Origin: Butyricimonas synergistica DSM 23225
Lineage (GTDB): Bacteria > Bacteroidota > Bacteroidia > Bacteroidales > Marinifilaceae
DNA length: 64,000 nucleotides
NCBI RefSeq assembly: GCF_000379665.1
Contig: NZ_KB903359.1
Coordinates: 345,998-409,997 of the forward strand
Reading direction: 5' to 3'
Position numbers and translations under genes: made by a program. The stretch's first letter is position 1, and each line of letters opens with the position of its first letter. A model generated the notes under the pieces. It did not search any database. It had not been told where the DNA came from and worked only from the letters and a program-made list of their open reading frames with translations. Shown here piece after piece: positions 39,493 through 49,800 of this stretch.

Positions 39493-40857
39493 ATGTCTGT
39501 TGTGAATGCATCACAGCTATTGGAAACGAAACCCGTCGGGAAATTATTGCTTCAATACTCGATACCTGCCATTATTGGAATGACAGTCACGTCGTTGTAC
39601 AATATCATTGATAGTATTTTTATCGGTCATGGAGTGGGACCGCTTGCCATCTCGGGCTTGGCGATTACCTTCCCGTTGATGAACCTAATTATTGCTTTTT
39701 GTACATTGATCGGGGTCGGGGGAGCCACGATTAGTTCCATATACATGGGGCAGAGGGATATGGAGAAGACCTCTTCGGTGCTGGGAAATGTTTTCGTGTT
39801 ATGCGTGATCTTGGGATTTTGTTTCGGGGGAATTGCCACGTTGTTTTTGGAACCCACGTTACGGTTCTTTGGGGCAAGTGATGTCACAATGCCTTATGCC
39901 CGGGATTTCATGCAAGTGATCCTTTTAGGAAATCCTATCGCTTTCACGTTCATCGGGCTGAACAATCTGATGCGGGCGACAGGATACCCGAAGAAAGCCA
40001 TGTTGTCGTCCTTGTTGACGGTTTTCGTGAATATCATATTAGCGCCGATATTTATTTTCCATTTCGGGTGGGGCATCCGGGGTGCCGCATTTGCCACTGT
40101 GATAGCACAAGCAAGCGGGCTGGTATGGATTTTGGCACATTTCCTGAACAAGAATAGTTCGGTACATTTCAAGGCGGGTATATTCCGGTTGAAAGGACGG
40201 ATTATCAAAAGTATTCTTTCTATCGGGATGTCGCCTTTCCTGATGAACTTGTGTGCCAGTACGGTGGTGATTATCTTGAATAATAGTTTCATGCGTTACG
40301 GTGGGGACTTGGCGATCGGGGCTTACGGCATAGTGAACCGGGTGTTGACGTTGTTTATTATGATCGAGATCGGGCTCACGCAGGGAATGCAGCCGGTGGT
40401 AGGGTATAATTACGGGGCGTTGTTGTTTGACCGGGTACGGCGTGTGTTGCGCTATGCCATGATCACGGGGATCTCGATTACGACTTTCGGTTTTATCACG
40501 AGCCAGTTATTTCCGAACTTTATCGTGGGGATGTTCACGGATAATCACGAGTTGACGGAACTTGCGAAGTATGGATTACGGATCACTTGCTTGTTATTTC
40601 CATTGGTGGGTTGTCAGATTATTATAACCAATTTCTTCCAGTCTATCGGGAAAGCAAAAGTTTCTATATTCCTGTCGTTGTCGCGTCAGTTGATTTTCTT
40701 GATACCGTTTCTGATTATTTTACCGCATTTCTGGGGAATCACAGGGGTATGGGCTAGTTTGCCTATGGCGGATTTTATTTCTTTCGTGATGGCGGTGGCT
40801 ACATTATTTTATTTCAATAAAAAGGGAATCCTTTTCAAGATGAACAAACAATTGTGA
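39493..40857 (+). CDS. MATE-family multidrug/sodium antiporter
   Basis: This inner-membrane efflux protein has 454 residues and 12 predicted hydrophobic segments. The two MatE halves are seen from LLLQYSIPAIIGMTVTSLYNIIDSIFIGHGVGPLAISG and around GLTQGMQPVVGYNYGALL, where the conserved Gln-Pro and Tyr-Asn-Tyr-Gly occur. The start ATG at 39493 begins 12 residues before the first helix. A plausible -7 box (TACCTTTG, 39412-39419) lies upstream without a clear -33 partner, and a hairpin terminator at 40911-40940 follows. Confidence 0.92.
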   Translation: MSVVNASQLLETKPVGKLLLQYSIPAIIGMTVTSLYNIIDSIFIGHGVGPLAISGLAITFPLMNLIIAFCTLIGVGGATISSIYMGQRDMEKTSSVLGNVFVLCVILGFCFGGIATLFLEPTLRFFGASDVTMPYARDFMQVILLGNPIAFTFIGLNNLMRATGYPKKAMLSSLLTVFVNIILAPIFIFHFGWGIRGAAFATVIAQASGLVWILAHFLNKNSSVHFKAGIFRLKGRIIKSILSIGMSPFLMNLCASTVVIILNNSFMRYGGDLAIGAYGIVNRVLTLFIMIEIGLTQGMQPVVGYNYGALLFDRVRRVLRYAMITGISITTFGFITSQLFPNFIVGMFTDNHELTELAKYGLRITCLLFPLVGCQIIITNFFQSIGKAKVSIFLSLSRQLIFLIPFLIILPHFWGITGVWASLPMADFISFVMAVATLFYFNKKGILFKMNKQL

Positions 40858-40910
40858 GGAAAAGTGTGGTAAACGCTTTTTATGCATGTGGAAATATTTC
40901 CCATGAAATA

Positions 40911-40940
40911 AAAACGGGCTCAATTTCTTGAACCCGTTTT
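40911..40940. terminator. Bidirectional intrinsic terminator between MATE gene and convergent small gene
   Basis: AAAACGGGCTCAA (40911-40923) pairs with TTGAACCCGTTTT (40928-40940) with one mismatch around a 4-base loop. It has a T-run on either strand. Confidence 0.82.
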
Positions 40941-40954
40941 TGCTTAAAGAATGT

Positions 40955-41263
40955 CTAATCTTCCAGCGTGACTGCCCCCGAGAGAGCTACCGCTTCTTTA
41001 TTGCGGAAAATCATAATAGGCGATACAGCCTCGTAAGCTGTCATTATATACTCGAATAGTTGAGCCGTGGCTAATTTCCCGCGTTCAGCTAGTGAGAGTT
41101 TCAATTTCATACCCGTGTTTTCGTTCTCGCTTTTCTGTAACTCAGACAGACTGAGGAACTGTTTGGTTTCTAACAAGTATTGCACCCGATGCAATTCTTC
41201 TGGTTCGAAAAATAATTCGTAATTTTTCTCTTCCCGTTTCCGACTAAATAGAGTTGTTTTCAT
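40955..41263 (-). CDS. Small hypothetical protein, 102 residues
   Basis: This is a soluble protein of 102 residues with no signal peptide. It begins MKTTLFSRKREEKNYELFFEPEELHRVQYLL and continues with a helical middle (LSLAERGKLATAQLFEYIMTAYEAVSPIM). It has a well-placed shared terminator on its 3' side. The AT-rich upstream region has a TATATATATA run. I do not recognise a family. The amphipathic, helical character would fit a small regulatory or cell-division-associated protein, but this is a guess. Confidence 0.6.
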   Translation of the reverse strand: MKTTLFSRKREEKNYELFFEPEELHRVQYLLETKQFLSLSELQKSENENTGMKLKLSLAERGKLATAQLFEYIMTAYEAVSPIMIFRNKEAVALSGAVTLED

Positions 41264-41390
41264 TTTTATGTGTGTTGTGTGTGTATATATATAACGCTAG
41301 CGGCGTTGCTCCGTTTTATTATTTGGGGAACACTAGGAATGTATCCTATGTATTCACGATACAAGATACGTGCCAATATGTGCGGATTCT

Positions 41391-41765
41391 TCAAATGATT
41401 AGAAGACAGAGTTCATGGAAGTATCGCTTAGGTTGCGACACGAACACGTCACGTGTTCCCGTGTGGTCTGTCTCCGGGTTGAGAATTGGACTTTCGTGCT
41501 TGTCTGAAGGTATTCCGTCCAGCATGACTCGTACCCGACATGGTAATTCCGATTTTCTCATGCTGAGAAGCGTGTTTTGGAGTACCGGGGTGTCATTGGG
41601 ATTCATAAGATCAAAGGTTTCTGCCTTTTTAATGGAATCATGTATTTCGAAGATTTGACAAGCGATAGCACTACGTTGAGATTCTGTCATAACCAGTCCC
41701 ATGGCAACATTCGTGAGTTGTGTTACCACCAAGATCAAAAGGCTATGTAATACGAATTTTATCAT
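41391..41765 (-). CDS. Small exported hypothetical protein, 124 residues
   Basis: The N-terminus MIKFVLHSLLILVVTQLTNVAMG looks like a signal peptide or single membrane anchor, followed by a soluble stretch (MTESQRSAIACQIFEIHDSIKKAETFDL, then NPNDTPVLQNTLLSMRKSELPCRVRVMLDG). Two cysteines (in IACQIF and ELPCRV) could form a disulfide in the periplasm. No family is recognised. It lies alone, divergent from the debris at 41987-42326, and has no obvious partner. Confidence 0.5.
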   Translation of the reverse strand: MIKFVLHSLLILVVTQLTNVAMGLVMTESQRSAIACQIFEIHDSIKKAETFDLMNPNDTPVLQNTLLSMRKSELPCRVRVMLDGIPSDKHESPILNPETDHTGTRDVFVSQPKRYFHELCLLII

Positions 41766-41986
41766 ACTTAGTGTTTTGTTTCAAATTTAATGAATTGATA
41801 TTAGATATGCAACCTTTTTCGAGCCTTTTCTGCTTGTGTGCCTGAAAATAGGTATATTTACTACCTAAATGTTTGTGTTTTTATTTAAGAGGGAGAATAT
41901 TTAACGTTTTAGGAATATTTTTTCTGTTGGAATTGGGGGGACCTGTGTGCGGATCATAGGTGAGAGAATATTAAAATGAATATATT

Positions 41987-42076
41987 ATGGAGATACATGA
42001 TAGAAATGGAAATTTCTTGTTAAGAGAATGGAGGTTGGGGGATGCTGTTTCTCTAGCGAGAAATATCAGTAATTAG
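41987..42076 (+). pseudogene. GNAT acetyltransferase N-terminal fragment
   Basis: ATG 41987 opens a 29-codon frame, MEIHDRNGNFLLREWRLGDA followed by VSLARNISN and TAG at 42074. The segment LLREWRLGDAVSLARNISN matches the usual first helix of GNAT-family acetyltransferases. The remainder of that family is not found downstream in any frame, so this is a remnant. Confidence 0.45.
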
Positions 42077-42248
42077 TGAGGGCAAATGGTTGGTGACAAA
42101 GTTGGACACGAAAGTTCCTTACAATTACAGGGAAAGTTTAAATAAAGAGCTGTTGGAAGGATTGCGGGAATTGGGTGGAGATTCTCAAGGAGTCTACGGA
42201 TTTTGATTACGTGGTAACCGCCACCGCACGAAAAGTCAGGGATGATGA

Positions 42249-42326
42249 ACAGGTTTGGGACTTTCTATTTGTGAAAGTATCGTGAAAAAGATGGAAGGAC
42301 AGATAGGAGCGAAGTCCGATTTATAA
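42249..42326 (+). pseudogene. Histidine kinase C-terminal fragment
   Basis: A frame ending at TAA 42324 reads TGLGLSICESIVKKMEGQIG followed by AKSDL: the G2 box and last helix of a sensor histidine kinase ATPase domain. A stop codon directly precedes it in frame and no kinase domain is found upstream, so only the last about 25 codons survive. Confidence 0.6.
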
Positions 42327-42327
42327 T

Positions 42328-42370
42328 AAAAACAATCACGCAACTCGTGAGAATTGCGTGATTTGTTTTT
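42328..42370. terminator. Hairpin terminator after glyA
   Basis: AAAAACAATCACGCAA (42328-42343) and TTGCGTGATTTGTTTTT (42354-42370) pair with one bulged base around ACTCGTGAGA. On the minus strand it lies 17 bases after the glyA stop and ends in T-rich sequence. Confidence 0.8.
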
Positions 42371-42386
42371 ATGTATTCACGAATGA

Positions 42387-43667
42387 TTACCAAGCAAACA
42401 TAGGTCTGTCGCCCATCATTGCGTTTACTTCTTTCTTCACTTGCGTAATAACGGCAGTGTCGTCGATGTTGCTCAACACTCTGTCGATCATATCCACGAT
42501 AATAGCCATGTGCTCCTCTTTCAAACCACGTGTCGTGATTGCGGGAGTTCCCACGCGTAAACCGGAAGTAGAGAACGGGGTACGGGTATCGAACGGAACC
42601 ATGTTTTTGTTGATAGTGATGTCAGCTAATACCAAAGTATTTTCTGCTTTCTTACCGGTTAATTCCGGGAATTTGGTTCTCAAGTCAATCAACATGGAGT
42701 GGTTGTCCGTTCCTCCGGAAACAACTTTATAGCCTTTATCCATGAAGGCTTTTGCCATAGCTTTAGCATTGGCTTGCATTTGTTTTGCGTATTCAGTATA
42801 GCTGTCGGATAAAGCTTCTCCGAAAGCAACTGCTTTTGCGGCGATCACGTGTTCAAGCGGTCCGCCTTGTTGTCCCGGGAATACGGCAAAGTTGATGACT
42901 TGTGACATCATCTTGATCTCTCCCTTTGGAGTCTTCAATCCCCAAGGATTTGGGAAATCTTTCGGGAGAAGAATCATACCTCCACGAGGTCCGCGAAGCG
43001 TTTTGTGAGTGGTGGTAGTCACGATATGGCAGTAATCCATCGGGTTGTTCAATAATCCTTTGGCGATTAATCCAGCAGGATGTGACATATCACACATTAA
43101 TAAAGCGCCTACTTTATCGGCGATCTCACGCATACGTTTGTAATCCCAGTCACGAGAATAAGCGGAAGCGCCGGATACAATCATTTTTGGCTTGTGTTCG
43201 ATGGCTAATTTTTCCATCTCGTCGTAATCCACCATTCCGGTTTCTTCTTTCACGTGATAGGCTACCGGGTGGTAGTTGATACCTGAAAGGTTAACGGGTG
43301 ATCCGTGTGAAAGGTGTCCGCCATGAGCCAGGTCAAGACCCAAGAAAGTGTCGCCCGGTTTCATGCAAGCGAAGAACACTGCCGCGTTAGCTTGTGCTCC
43401 TGAGTGCGGTTGCACGTTAGCGAACTCGGCACCGAATAATTTGCAAGCGCGGTCTATAGCCAATTGTTCCGTTTGGTCAACGATTTGGCAACCACCATAA
43501 TAACGTGCTCCGGGGTATCCTTCAGCATATTTGTTCGTCAAGCAAGAACCCATGGCTTGCATAACTTGTTCGCTCACGAAGTTTTCTGAAGCGATTAGTT
43601 CCAGTCCTTCTTTCTGGCGATGGCTTTCCTGAGCAATCAGGTCGAAAATTTGAGTATCTCTTTCCAT
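42387..43667 (-). CDS. glyA: Serine hydroxymethyltransferase
   Basis: This PLP enzyme interconverts serine and glycine and loads methylene groups onto tetrahydrofolate. It has 426 residues, full length. The PLP lysine lies in [18 protein letters not shown]. Other conserved blocks are [27 protein letters not shown], the [12 protein letters not shown] segment and [13 protein letters not shown] perfect Bacteroidetes-type promoter stands upstream and a hairpin terminator follows, so it is monocistronic. It links metabolically to folC and the pab genes in this window. Confidence 0.97.
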   Translation of the reverse strand: MERDTQIFDLIAQESHRQKEGLELIASENFVSEQVMQAMGSCLTNKYAEGYPGARYYGGCQIVDQTEQLAIDRACKLFGAEFANVQPHSGAQANAAVFFACMKPGDTFLGLDLAHGGHLSHGSPVNLSGINYHPVAYHVKEETGMVDYDEMEKLAIEHKPKMIVSGASAYSRDWDYKRMREIADKVGALLMCDMSHPAGLIAKGLLNNPMDYCHIVTTTTHKTLRGPRGGMILLPKDFPNPWGLKTPKGEIKMMSQVINFAVFPGQQGGPLEHVIAAKAVAFGEALSDSYTEYAKQMQANAKAMAKAFMDKGYKVVSGGTDNHSMLIDLRTKFPELTGKKAENTLVLADITINKNMVPFDTRTPFSTSGLRVGTPAITTRGLKEEHMAIIVDMIDRVLSNIDDTAVITQVKKEVNAMMGDRPMFAW

Positions 43668-43709
43668 TATTTAGGTTTTTAATAATATAGACGTTTATAA
43701 AATCTTGCC

Positions 43710-43740
43710 CAAAATTATACTAATCGTCCGTCTAAACAAA
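43710..43740 (-). promoter_or_regulatory. Promoter of glyA
   Basis: On the minus strand TTTG (43740-43737), 19 bases, TAATTTTG (43717-43710) is an exact match to TTTG-N19-TAnnTTTG. The start codon lies 42 bases downstream. Confidence 0.85.
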
Positions 43741-43826
43741 GTATTTCCCGACTTTTTTTCGTTCTCCCTCTTTTTAATTTTCAAATATTTATTTATGTTT
43801 GTTGTTGTATTAAAAAATGACTTGCT

Positions 43827-44321
43827 ATGGAAAATCCTTTTGAAACAGAAAAAGCGGTAAGACCGACATTTCTGACAGTACTTTGCATTTTGACGTTTAT
43901 TGGTAGTGGTTGGGGAACTGTGTCTAATTTATTTAGTTTGATCGCGTTCTCGCCAGAAGCTATAGTGGCACAGATCCAGCAGATAACAACGATGACTGCT
44001 ACGGAAGGATCTCCATCGTGGCTATCTTCTATTGTAGGATCTTCCATCGAAGTGTTGCAGACATCTATCAAACATGGGACTGCTATCTATTCACTCTTGA
44101 CTTTGTTCTCGTTGATGAGTTTGGGTGGAGCAATCCTGATGTTTAGATTGAAAAAAATAGGTTTCTACTTGTATGCTGTTGCTCAGATAGCTCAATTGTT
44201 CGTGTTGCCCATGTATTCCGGTTGGAATGTGGTAGTTATGGCTTCAATGATCGCATCCGGTATTTTTGCCGTGTTGTTCATTATCCTGTATGGCGTGAAT
44301 CTCGGTAAGATGAATAATTAA
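43827..44321 (+). CDS. Integral membrane protein of unknown function
   Basis: This 164-residue protein has four hydrophobic segments (about 13-35, 75-100, 108-128 and 133-158). The N-terminal ENPFETEKAVRPTFLTVLCILTFIGSGWG is characteristic of a group of small Bacteroidetes membrane proteins. The loop between helices 1 and 2 is soluble (SPEAIVAQIQQITTMTATEG). The function is not known. It is monocistronic with a strong hairpin terminator shared with the convergent SusCD-2 operon. Confidence 0.7.
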   Translation: MENPFETEKAVRPTFLTVLCILTFIGSGWGTVSNLFSLIAFSPEAIVAQIQQITTMTATEGSPSWLSSIVGSSIEVLQTSIKHGTAIYSLLTLFSLMSLGGAILMFRLKKIGFYLYAVAQIAQLFVLPMYSGWNVVVMASMIASGIFAVLFIILYGVNLGKMNN

Positions 44322-44359
44322 TTCGGCTGATACTTGATTGTAAAGATTATATTTTTGAT

Positions 44360-44402
44360 AAAACTCCCATGATATTTATTGCTTGAATATCATGGGAGTT
44401 TT
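44360..44402. terminator. Bidirectional intrinsic terminator
   Basis: AAAACTCCCATGATAT (44360-44375) and ATATCATGGGAGTTTT (44387-44402) are exact reverse complements around an 11-base loop, with T-runs on both strands. It ends the membrane-protein gene and the SusCD-2 operon. Confidence 0.9.
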
Positions 44403-44429
44403 TAGTTTTTCAGATCATGTATACCCGAA

Positions 44430-45338
44430 TCACATCACTGCATTCCCGATCTTTTGCAGATCGACGTTATACATTGTTTTGAAGTAATCTATGACCAAGT
44501 TGTATTTTCGGTTAATCATGTTGTTTACGTCTTTGGAGGGATGCAGAATTCCCCGGTAGGTATAATCTCCTGCTCCCGTTTCTGTATTCAACACGTCGAA
44601 AGGGGTAGTGACAATCGCCTGTATGTAGTATTTAAAGTCGGTAATTGGGGTGGCAATTTGTGCGTTTCCGTTAATGAATCCCAGGGAATACATGGTAGAA
44701 TTACTTACATAGTCACCATATGCAGACAATTGGGTGAAGGCTTCGTCTATTTGCAATTTCCCCACGTCCATAGCGTGCCATAGCAGTTCCACGTTTAAAG
44801 TATCCTTCAATAAACTAGCCGCGTGTTCGTTCATGTTGTCGATTTCCTTGTTCCCGTAATTCATGGCAATCATATCGATGCTCGAAAAGAGAGGAATGTC
44901 AACAATGGGAACACTCGCCAGAGGTTGGGAGTATTGTAATTTGCTACAAAGCAAGAATTTTAGTGGCATAAAACGCTGTAATGTAGAATCCGGGTAATAC
45001 TTGAAGAGATAGTCTTCCAGGAATTCTACCTGTTTCCCGGCGTAATCCTGGTCGGCAGGTTCGCTGATAAAGCCCCACGACCACTCGCCGTCCTTCTCGA
45101 TGGCTTCTTGCCAGCTAGTCTGTCCCCAGTAAATATCTTTCGGTTCGAACTCGTACAGGATAAAGAAACCGCACCGTTTGTTCCAGTCCACGATGCGGGT
45201 ATCGTAATCATGATTCCCTTGGGGGAGGGTATAGGTCATTTCCAGCCCTTCCGTGGGGCTTAACCGATCCTCGTCGTTGCAGGCACTCCCGAGAAACATC
45301 CCTAGGATTGCGTATATTAATATATTTATCTTCTTCAT
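44430..45338 (-). CDS. SusCD-associated lipoprotein related to zinc metallohydrolase lipoproteins, without HExxH
   Basis: From the ATG at 45338 the protein has 302 residues with lipobox GSAC (Cys20); an ATG nine codons upstream is less likely. The early segment YTLPQGNHDYDTRIVDWNKRCGFFILYEFEPKDIYW and the overall layout resemble the 'substrate import-associated zinc metallohydrolase lipoproteins' that sit after SusD in many Bacteroidetes operons. Those carry HExxH; here I find no HExxH anywhere, only NEHAASLLKD in the middle. If related, it has lost catalysis and may only bind ligand. It is the last gene of the operon, 33 bases after susD, and is followed by a strong terminator. Confidence 0.55.
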   Translation of the reverse strand: MKKINILIYAILGMFLGSACNDEDRLSPTEGLEMTYTLPQGNHDYDTRIVDWNKRCGFFILYEFEPKDIYWGQTSWQEAIEKDGEWSWGFISEPADQDYAGKQVEFLEDYLFKYYPDSTLQRFMPLKFLLCSKLQYSQPLASVPIVDIPLFSSIDMIAMNYGNKEIDNMNEHAASLLKDTLNVELLWHAMDVGKLQIDEAFTQLSAYGDYVSNSTMYSLGFINGNAQIATPITDFKYYIQAIVTTPFDVLNTETGAGDYTYRGILHPSKDVNNMINRKYNLVIDYFKTMYNVDLQKIGNAVM

Positions 45339-45371
45339 GCGATCTAAATTTAAAATGTTCAACATTCTCGG

Positions 45372-46850
45372 CTATTGCGGATTTTGAGTTAAAGCGGGGT
45401 TGGCATCCCTTGCCGATTGGGGAATAGGCAGGACATAACGAGGTGACTCCGGTTGTAGTACGAACTCCTGCTTTATACCCGTGAAACTGATAAACTCGTG
45501 TTTCAGACCGGGCATTCCGTAACGCCTTAGGTCGAACCAGCGATGATACTCCTCGAAACACAGCTCCCGCCGACGTTCCTCCTTGCAGAAGTTTAACAGA
45601 TCATCGAACGCGGTATAAGATTTGGGTACGTATGCCGCCAGGCGGGTGTCGTATCGATGTTCCCGTAGGGTATTCAGGTCTACCAGAGCCTTTACCCGTG
45701 ATTCGTCGTCCTGAGTTTCCCCGAATTTCCGGATGTAGGCTTCCGCCCGGTTCAGGTAAACTTCGGCAGTTCGCAATCCCATTTGATGTTCGTCTTTTGC
45801 CCGGTTCATAATCAGAGGACCGGAATAAGTACCGAACAGGTTGCTAAACGTGATGAAGGACTTCTTGCGCAGGTCTTTGGCGTCATTCGTGTCCTCGTAC
45901 GACTTGATCAAGTCATCCGAAACTGCGTATGGCGGTTTGGTAAGTAAAAAGCTATAATCATTCACGCTACCCAGATTGGGCGCCCCGCGGTATAGCCATA
46001 TAATCTCTTTGCTCTCTTTCGGGTCGCACACGCCGGAGTACATGGCTCCTTGACTTTTTCCGCCAAGGGATGTAAAATTGATATAGGCACTCAACGCAGG
46101 TTTCGCCTGCAACAATTGATTCGAGAACTCGATTGATTTGTCCCATTCCTCCATGTACAGGTACACGCGAGAGAGTAAGACTTTTGTAGCCGGTAGAGAG
46201 ATCTCGTACACGCTCACGGTGTGCGTGTTTTCTGTCAACAGCTGATTGGCTTCCAGCAAATCCTTCTCTATTTGCTTATACACGGCAGCCACGGAGGCTC
46301 GGGTGAAATACTCGTCACGCACGCCGGAATCCAGTTTCAGGGGTACACCCGGGTTTTGTTCCGGGTCGCCGTAATTGTATGGCAAACCGAAATAATTTAC
46401 CAGCAGAAGATAATAAAAAGACCGTAAGGTGAGGCACTGTCCCCGTAGGAAGGCTTTTCGTTCCGGTGTACCGGAAACTTCAGACAGTTCATCCATGACC
46501 ACGTTGCAACCCATGATCTTTTTGTAATAATCTTCCCACAGGTTAAAACTTGTCATCATCAAGGGGACCCATGACCAGCAGAATATTTCCCGTTCTTTTT
46601 CAAGGATTCCTGCAAACGTGGAGGGGCTACCATACACGACAGACACCCCGTTACACTGGATGTCATCCGTCAGCACATCCGTGAACAGGTATTGTTCCGG
46701 ATATTTCGGGTACACGTCGCCCAGTAGCAAAGATTCCAGTTCGTCCACGGTAGAAGGGCGTACCTCGTCTTGGCTGGCTTCTTTCAGAAAATCACTACAT
46801 CCTGTACTACACAGGAGTAATAACAATAAACTTATAACTTGTATTTTCAT
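45372..46850 (-). CDS. SusD/RagB-family nutrient-binding lipoprotein
   Basis: This is the surface lipoprotein partner of the adjacent SusC. It has 492 residues with signal ending in STGC (Cys18). The SusD helical core is visible in FYYLLLVNYFGLPYNYGDP and ATKVLLSRVYLYMEEWDKSIEFSNQLL. The C-terminal signature is CKEERRRELCFEEYHRWFDLRRYGMP. Gaps of 18 bases to susC and 33 bases to the next lipoprotein gene indicate one transcript. The ligand is not predictable from sequence. Confidence 0.94.
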   Translation of the reverse strand: MKIQVISLLLLLLCSTGCSDFLKEASQDEVRPSTVDELESLLLGDVYPKYPEQYLFTDVLTDDIQCNGVSVVYGSPSTFAGILEKEREIFCWSWVPLMMTSFNLWEDYYKKIMGCNVVMDELSEVSGTPERKAFLRGQCLTLRSFYYLLLVNYFGLPYNYGDPEQNPGVPLKLDSGVRDEYFTRASVAAVYKQIEKDLLEANQLLTENTHTVSVYEISLPATKVLLSRVYLYMEEWDKSIEFSNQLLQAKPALSAYINFTSLGGKSQGAMYSGVCDPKESKEIIWLYRGAPNLGSVNDYSFLLTKPPYAVSDDLIKSYEDTNDAKDLRKKSFITFSNLFGTYSGPLIMNRAKDEHQMGLRTAEVYLNRAEAYIRKFGETQDDESRVKALVDLNTLREHRYDTRLAAYVPKSYTAFDDLLNFCKEERRRELCFEEYHRWFDLRRYGMPGLKHEFISFTGIKQEFVLQPESPRYVLPIPQSARDANPALTQNPQ

Positions 46851-46868
46851 AATCTCTTGTATTTCCGG

Positions 46869-49800
46869 TTAAAAACTCACGTTCAAACTAAAAGTATAAG
46901 TCTTGCTTAGCGGTTGATTGCCCATGGCAACTTCCGGATCCACTCCCTTGTAGTCTTTGCTGACGATTTGGAAAGGATTGCTTACCACGAACGAGAAACT
47001 CACGCTCTGGGCGAATTGCTCGATCCATTTCTGCGGTACGTTGTACGACAGCGATATATTGTTGCAACGCAAGTAAGAGGCGTTCACGACCCGTGCGGAT
47101 GAATAGTTGTACATCTCGTAAGGGTAAAGCTGGTAATCATATCTGTCATTGCCGAAGGGTTTAATTCCCTCGTTCTTGAACATATCGGGGATAGAGGGAA
47201 TCTTCGTGGTAGCCTCGTCACCTTTTTTCCTCCAACGCTTCACCATATCTTTCGATAGATTGTTGTACTCGCTCACTGCCAGATTGAAATTTTCTTCATC
47301 ATACAGGGGTGCTAACAATTTCTTTGCCCCAAGACTCAGGTAGAAGGAAGTTCCCAACGTCAGGCTGCGATAGCGGAAATTCATGTTGATACCCGTGGAA
47401 AAATCGGGTTCCAGTTTCCCGGCATATTGCATATATTGCGTTACATCCCGGATAGCCGCTTCATTTTCTACACCGCTCAAATCAATATCCGGGGCTCCGT
47501 TCTCGGGGTTCAACCCGTTGAAACCGAAAACCCAGAAACCGGAAACGGGATACCCTTTTCTATTCAAGGAACCGCTCACCGCCGTTTTCCAGTCATCCTT
47601 GTCTTCCAGCGTGCTCTTGATCTTGTTGTAGTTCTTGGAGAAATTGGCTCCTACAGACCACACGAAGTCTTTCGTGCGTACGGGAACGAAGGACACTGCC
47701 ATGTCCCAACCCGAGTTGGTCATGTTACCGCCGTTGATTGCCATGGAAGTTACCCCGTTCTCGTAAGGGACGTTCTTGTAAACGATCATATCCACGGTAC
47801 GCTTGTAATAGTAATTGAAAGACAGGTTGATCTTGTTGTGCAAGATACTGAAATCTAATCCCGTGTTCACGGTTTTTGTCTTTTCCCAAGTCAATCCCGG
47901 GGCGGGTAGTGTCTTCACGTTCAGTACATATTTCCCGGTTTTCTCGTCGATACCCCCGCTGCTCGGGATGGTGGTAATCAGATCCGGACCCACATTCTCT
48001 GCCGCATTCCCTTGGTACCCGTAGGAAACTTGGAGGCTGACATCGTTCAATAGGTCTTGCCCGTCCAGCCAATGCTCCCGGCTCATGTTCCATCGCAAAC
48101 CGACCGACCACACGGGTTGGTAACGGGTACGTTTGTCCTGTCCGAATCGATTGGAAGCATCCGAACGGATACTGGCATTGAAAGCGTACCGGTTGTCGTA
48201 TATGTAACTTGCTGTAGCATAGAAGGACAGAAAGTTAGAGGTTTGATCCGTGATCTTCGGGGAGGTCACCGCATATTGATTCGCGTATTGCCCCTCGTCA
48301 TTCTCCGTTGCGGGAACTGCGGCGAAACTTTTACCCCAGTCCGGTAGGTAGCCGTATTGTGTTTGCGTGCTTCCGTCGATCTTGGTACTTCTGCATTCCT
48401 GACCGATCATCAGCGTGATCCCGTGCTTTCCCAATACCCGCACGTATTCCAGTGAATTACGCCACGTGTAGTTCATATTCCGGTTCTCCGATTGGGTCAA
48501 CATTCCCCCGTGGGGCAGACTGCCGTCCTGTCGCATGATTCCCGTGACGGGATCTATTGCGTGGTACTCGTATCTTCGTAAGTTTGTGATATAATTGGTT
48601 TGCTCCGAGTAGTAAGATTCCCCGTGGACGGACGTGTAATTGAAACCGAATAAAGTGGAAAATACCAATCCCTCCATGATCGTGAGGCGCAGGTTGAAAG
48701 AACTGTTCAGGCTGGAAGTCGAGTTCTCGTTCCCGCTGTGCTGTTTCTCGAATAAATAATTGTACCTGAACGCTTCTGACCCTCCTGTGTTTAAAGGATA
48801 AAAAGAAAGTTCTCCCTCCTCGTCATAGCAGGCTATTGCCCGGCTTGTCTTGCTGGCATAGGCGTAAGGATCTGTCCCGAGGAAGCCTTTCGTTTTTATG
48901 TACGCACCGGATAGCGAGAAACTGGCAGTCACCCGCTCCCAGAATGAAGACGAGATACTCAGGCTGCCGTTGTATTTTCGTTGGCTATTTCCTTTTGCCG
49001 TGTTGTTGGCGTCCGAGAACCCGAACGATGCCCGGTAAGTAGATCGGTTGCTTCCCCCAGAGAGGCTGACGTTATGATTATGGCTGAACGGGTTGCAGAA
49101 CAGAATATCAAACCAGTCCGTGTTCATCGATTCCAATCTTTTTACTTCCCGGCTAAAGTCTTCCAGGGAAATTTCTCTCAATTTGTATTTTAAAGCCCAA
49201 TGCAAGTAGCCCACCTGTTGCGTGGTGAACAACCCCCCGTTCTCGTATATCTCTCTGGAAAAATCCACTCGCTGCTTCGAGTTCATCAGGTTCATCTTGT
49301 CATACGTGATCTTTGATCCGGTAGAGAAGTTCCCCGAGTAACCGATTGCCAAACGCCCCCGTTCTCCTTTTTTCGTCGTGATAACGATCACCCCGTTTGC
49401 CGCCTTCACGCCATAGATAGCTGTGGCGGAAGCATCTTTTAGTACCGTGATATTATCAATGTCATTCGGGTTCAACCAAGAGATGGCTCCTCCCACGAAT
49501 TCGTTAATCATGTCTTCATTGCCGATATTCGTCAACTCGGTTGCGTTGAAAGGCAGCGGGTCTTCCTGTATGATTCCGTCCACCACCCACACCGGGTCGG
49601 CGTTCCCGATCAGGGTGGAAGTCCCCCGCACCCTTACTTTCTGGCGAGTACCCGTCAGCCCGCTTTGATTCATGACCATCACGCCCGGCAGTTTTCCCTG
49701 TAATGCCTGTTCCAATGATTGTGAACCGTTAAGGATCAAATCTTTTGCCTTCACGTTGCTTGTGGCACCCACCATGCTGCTTTTTTTCAGTACTTGGTAT

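Larger units (their letters stand above)
41766..42386. other. Gene-poor stretch containing two gene fragments
   Basis: These 620 bases between a small exported protein and glyA hold the GNAT-like fragment (41987-42076), the histidine-kinase fragment (42249-42326) and a terminator (42328-42370). Between the fragments, open pieces in several frames (for example KLDTKVPYNYRESLNKELLEG) look like decayed coding sequence that I cannot assign. Confidence 0.55.
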
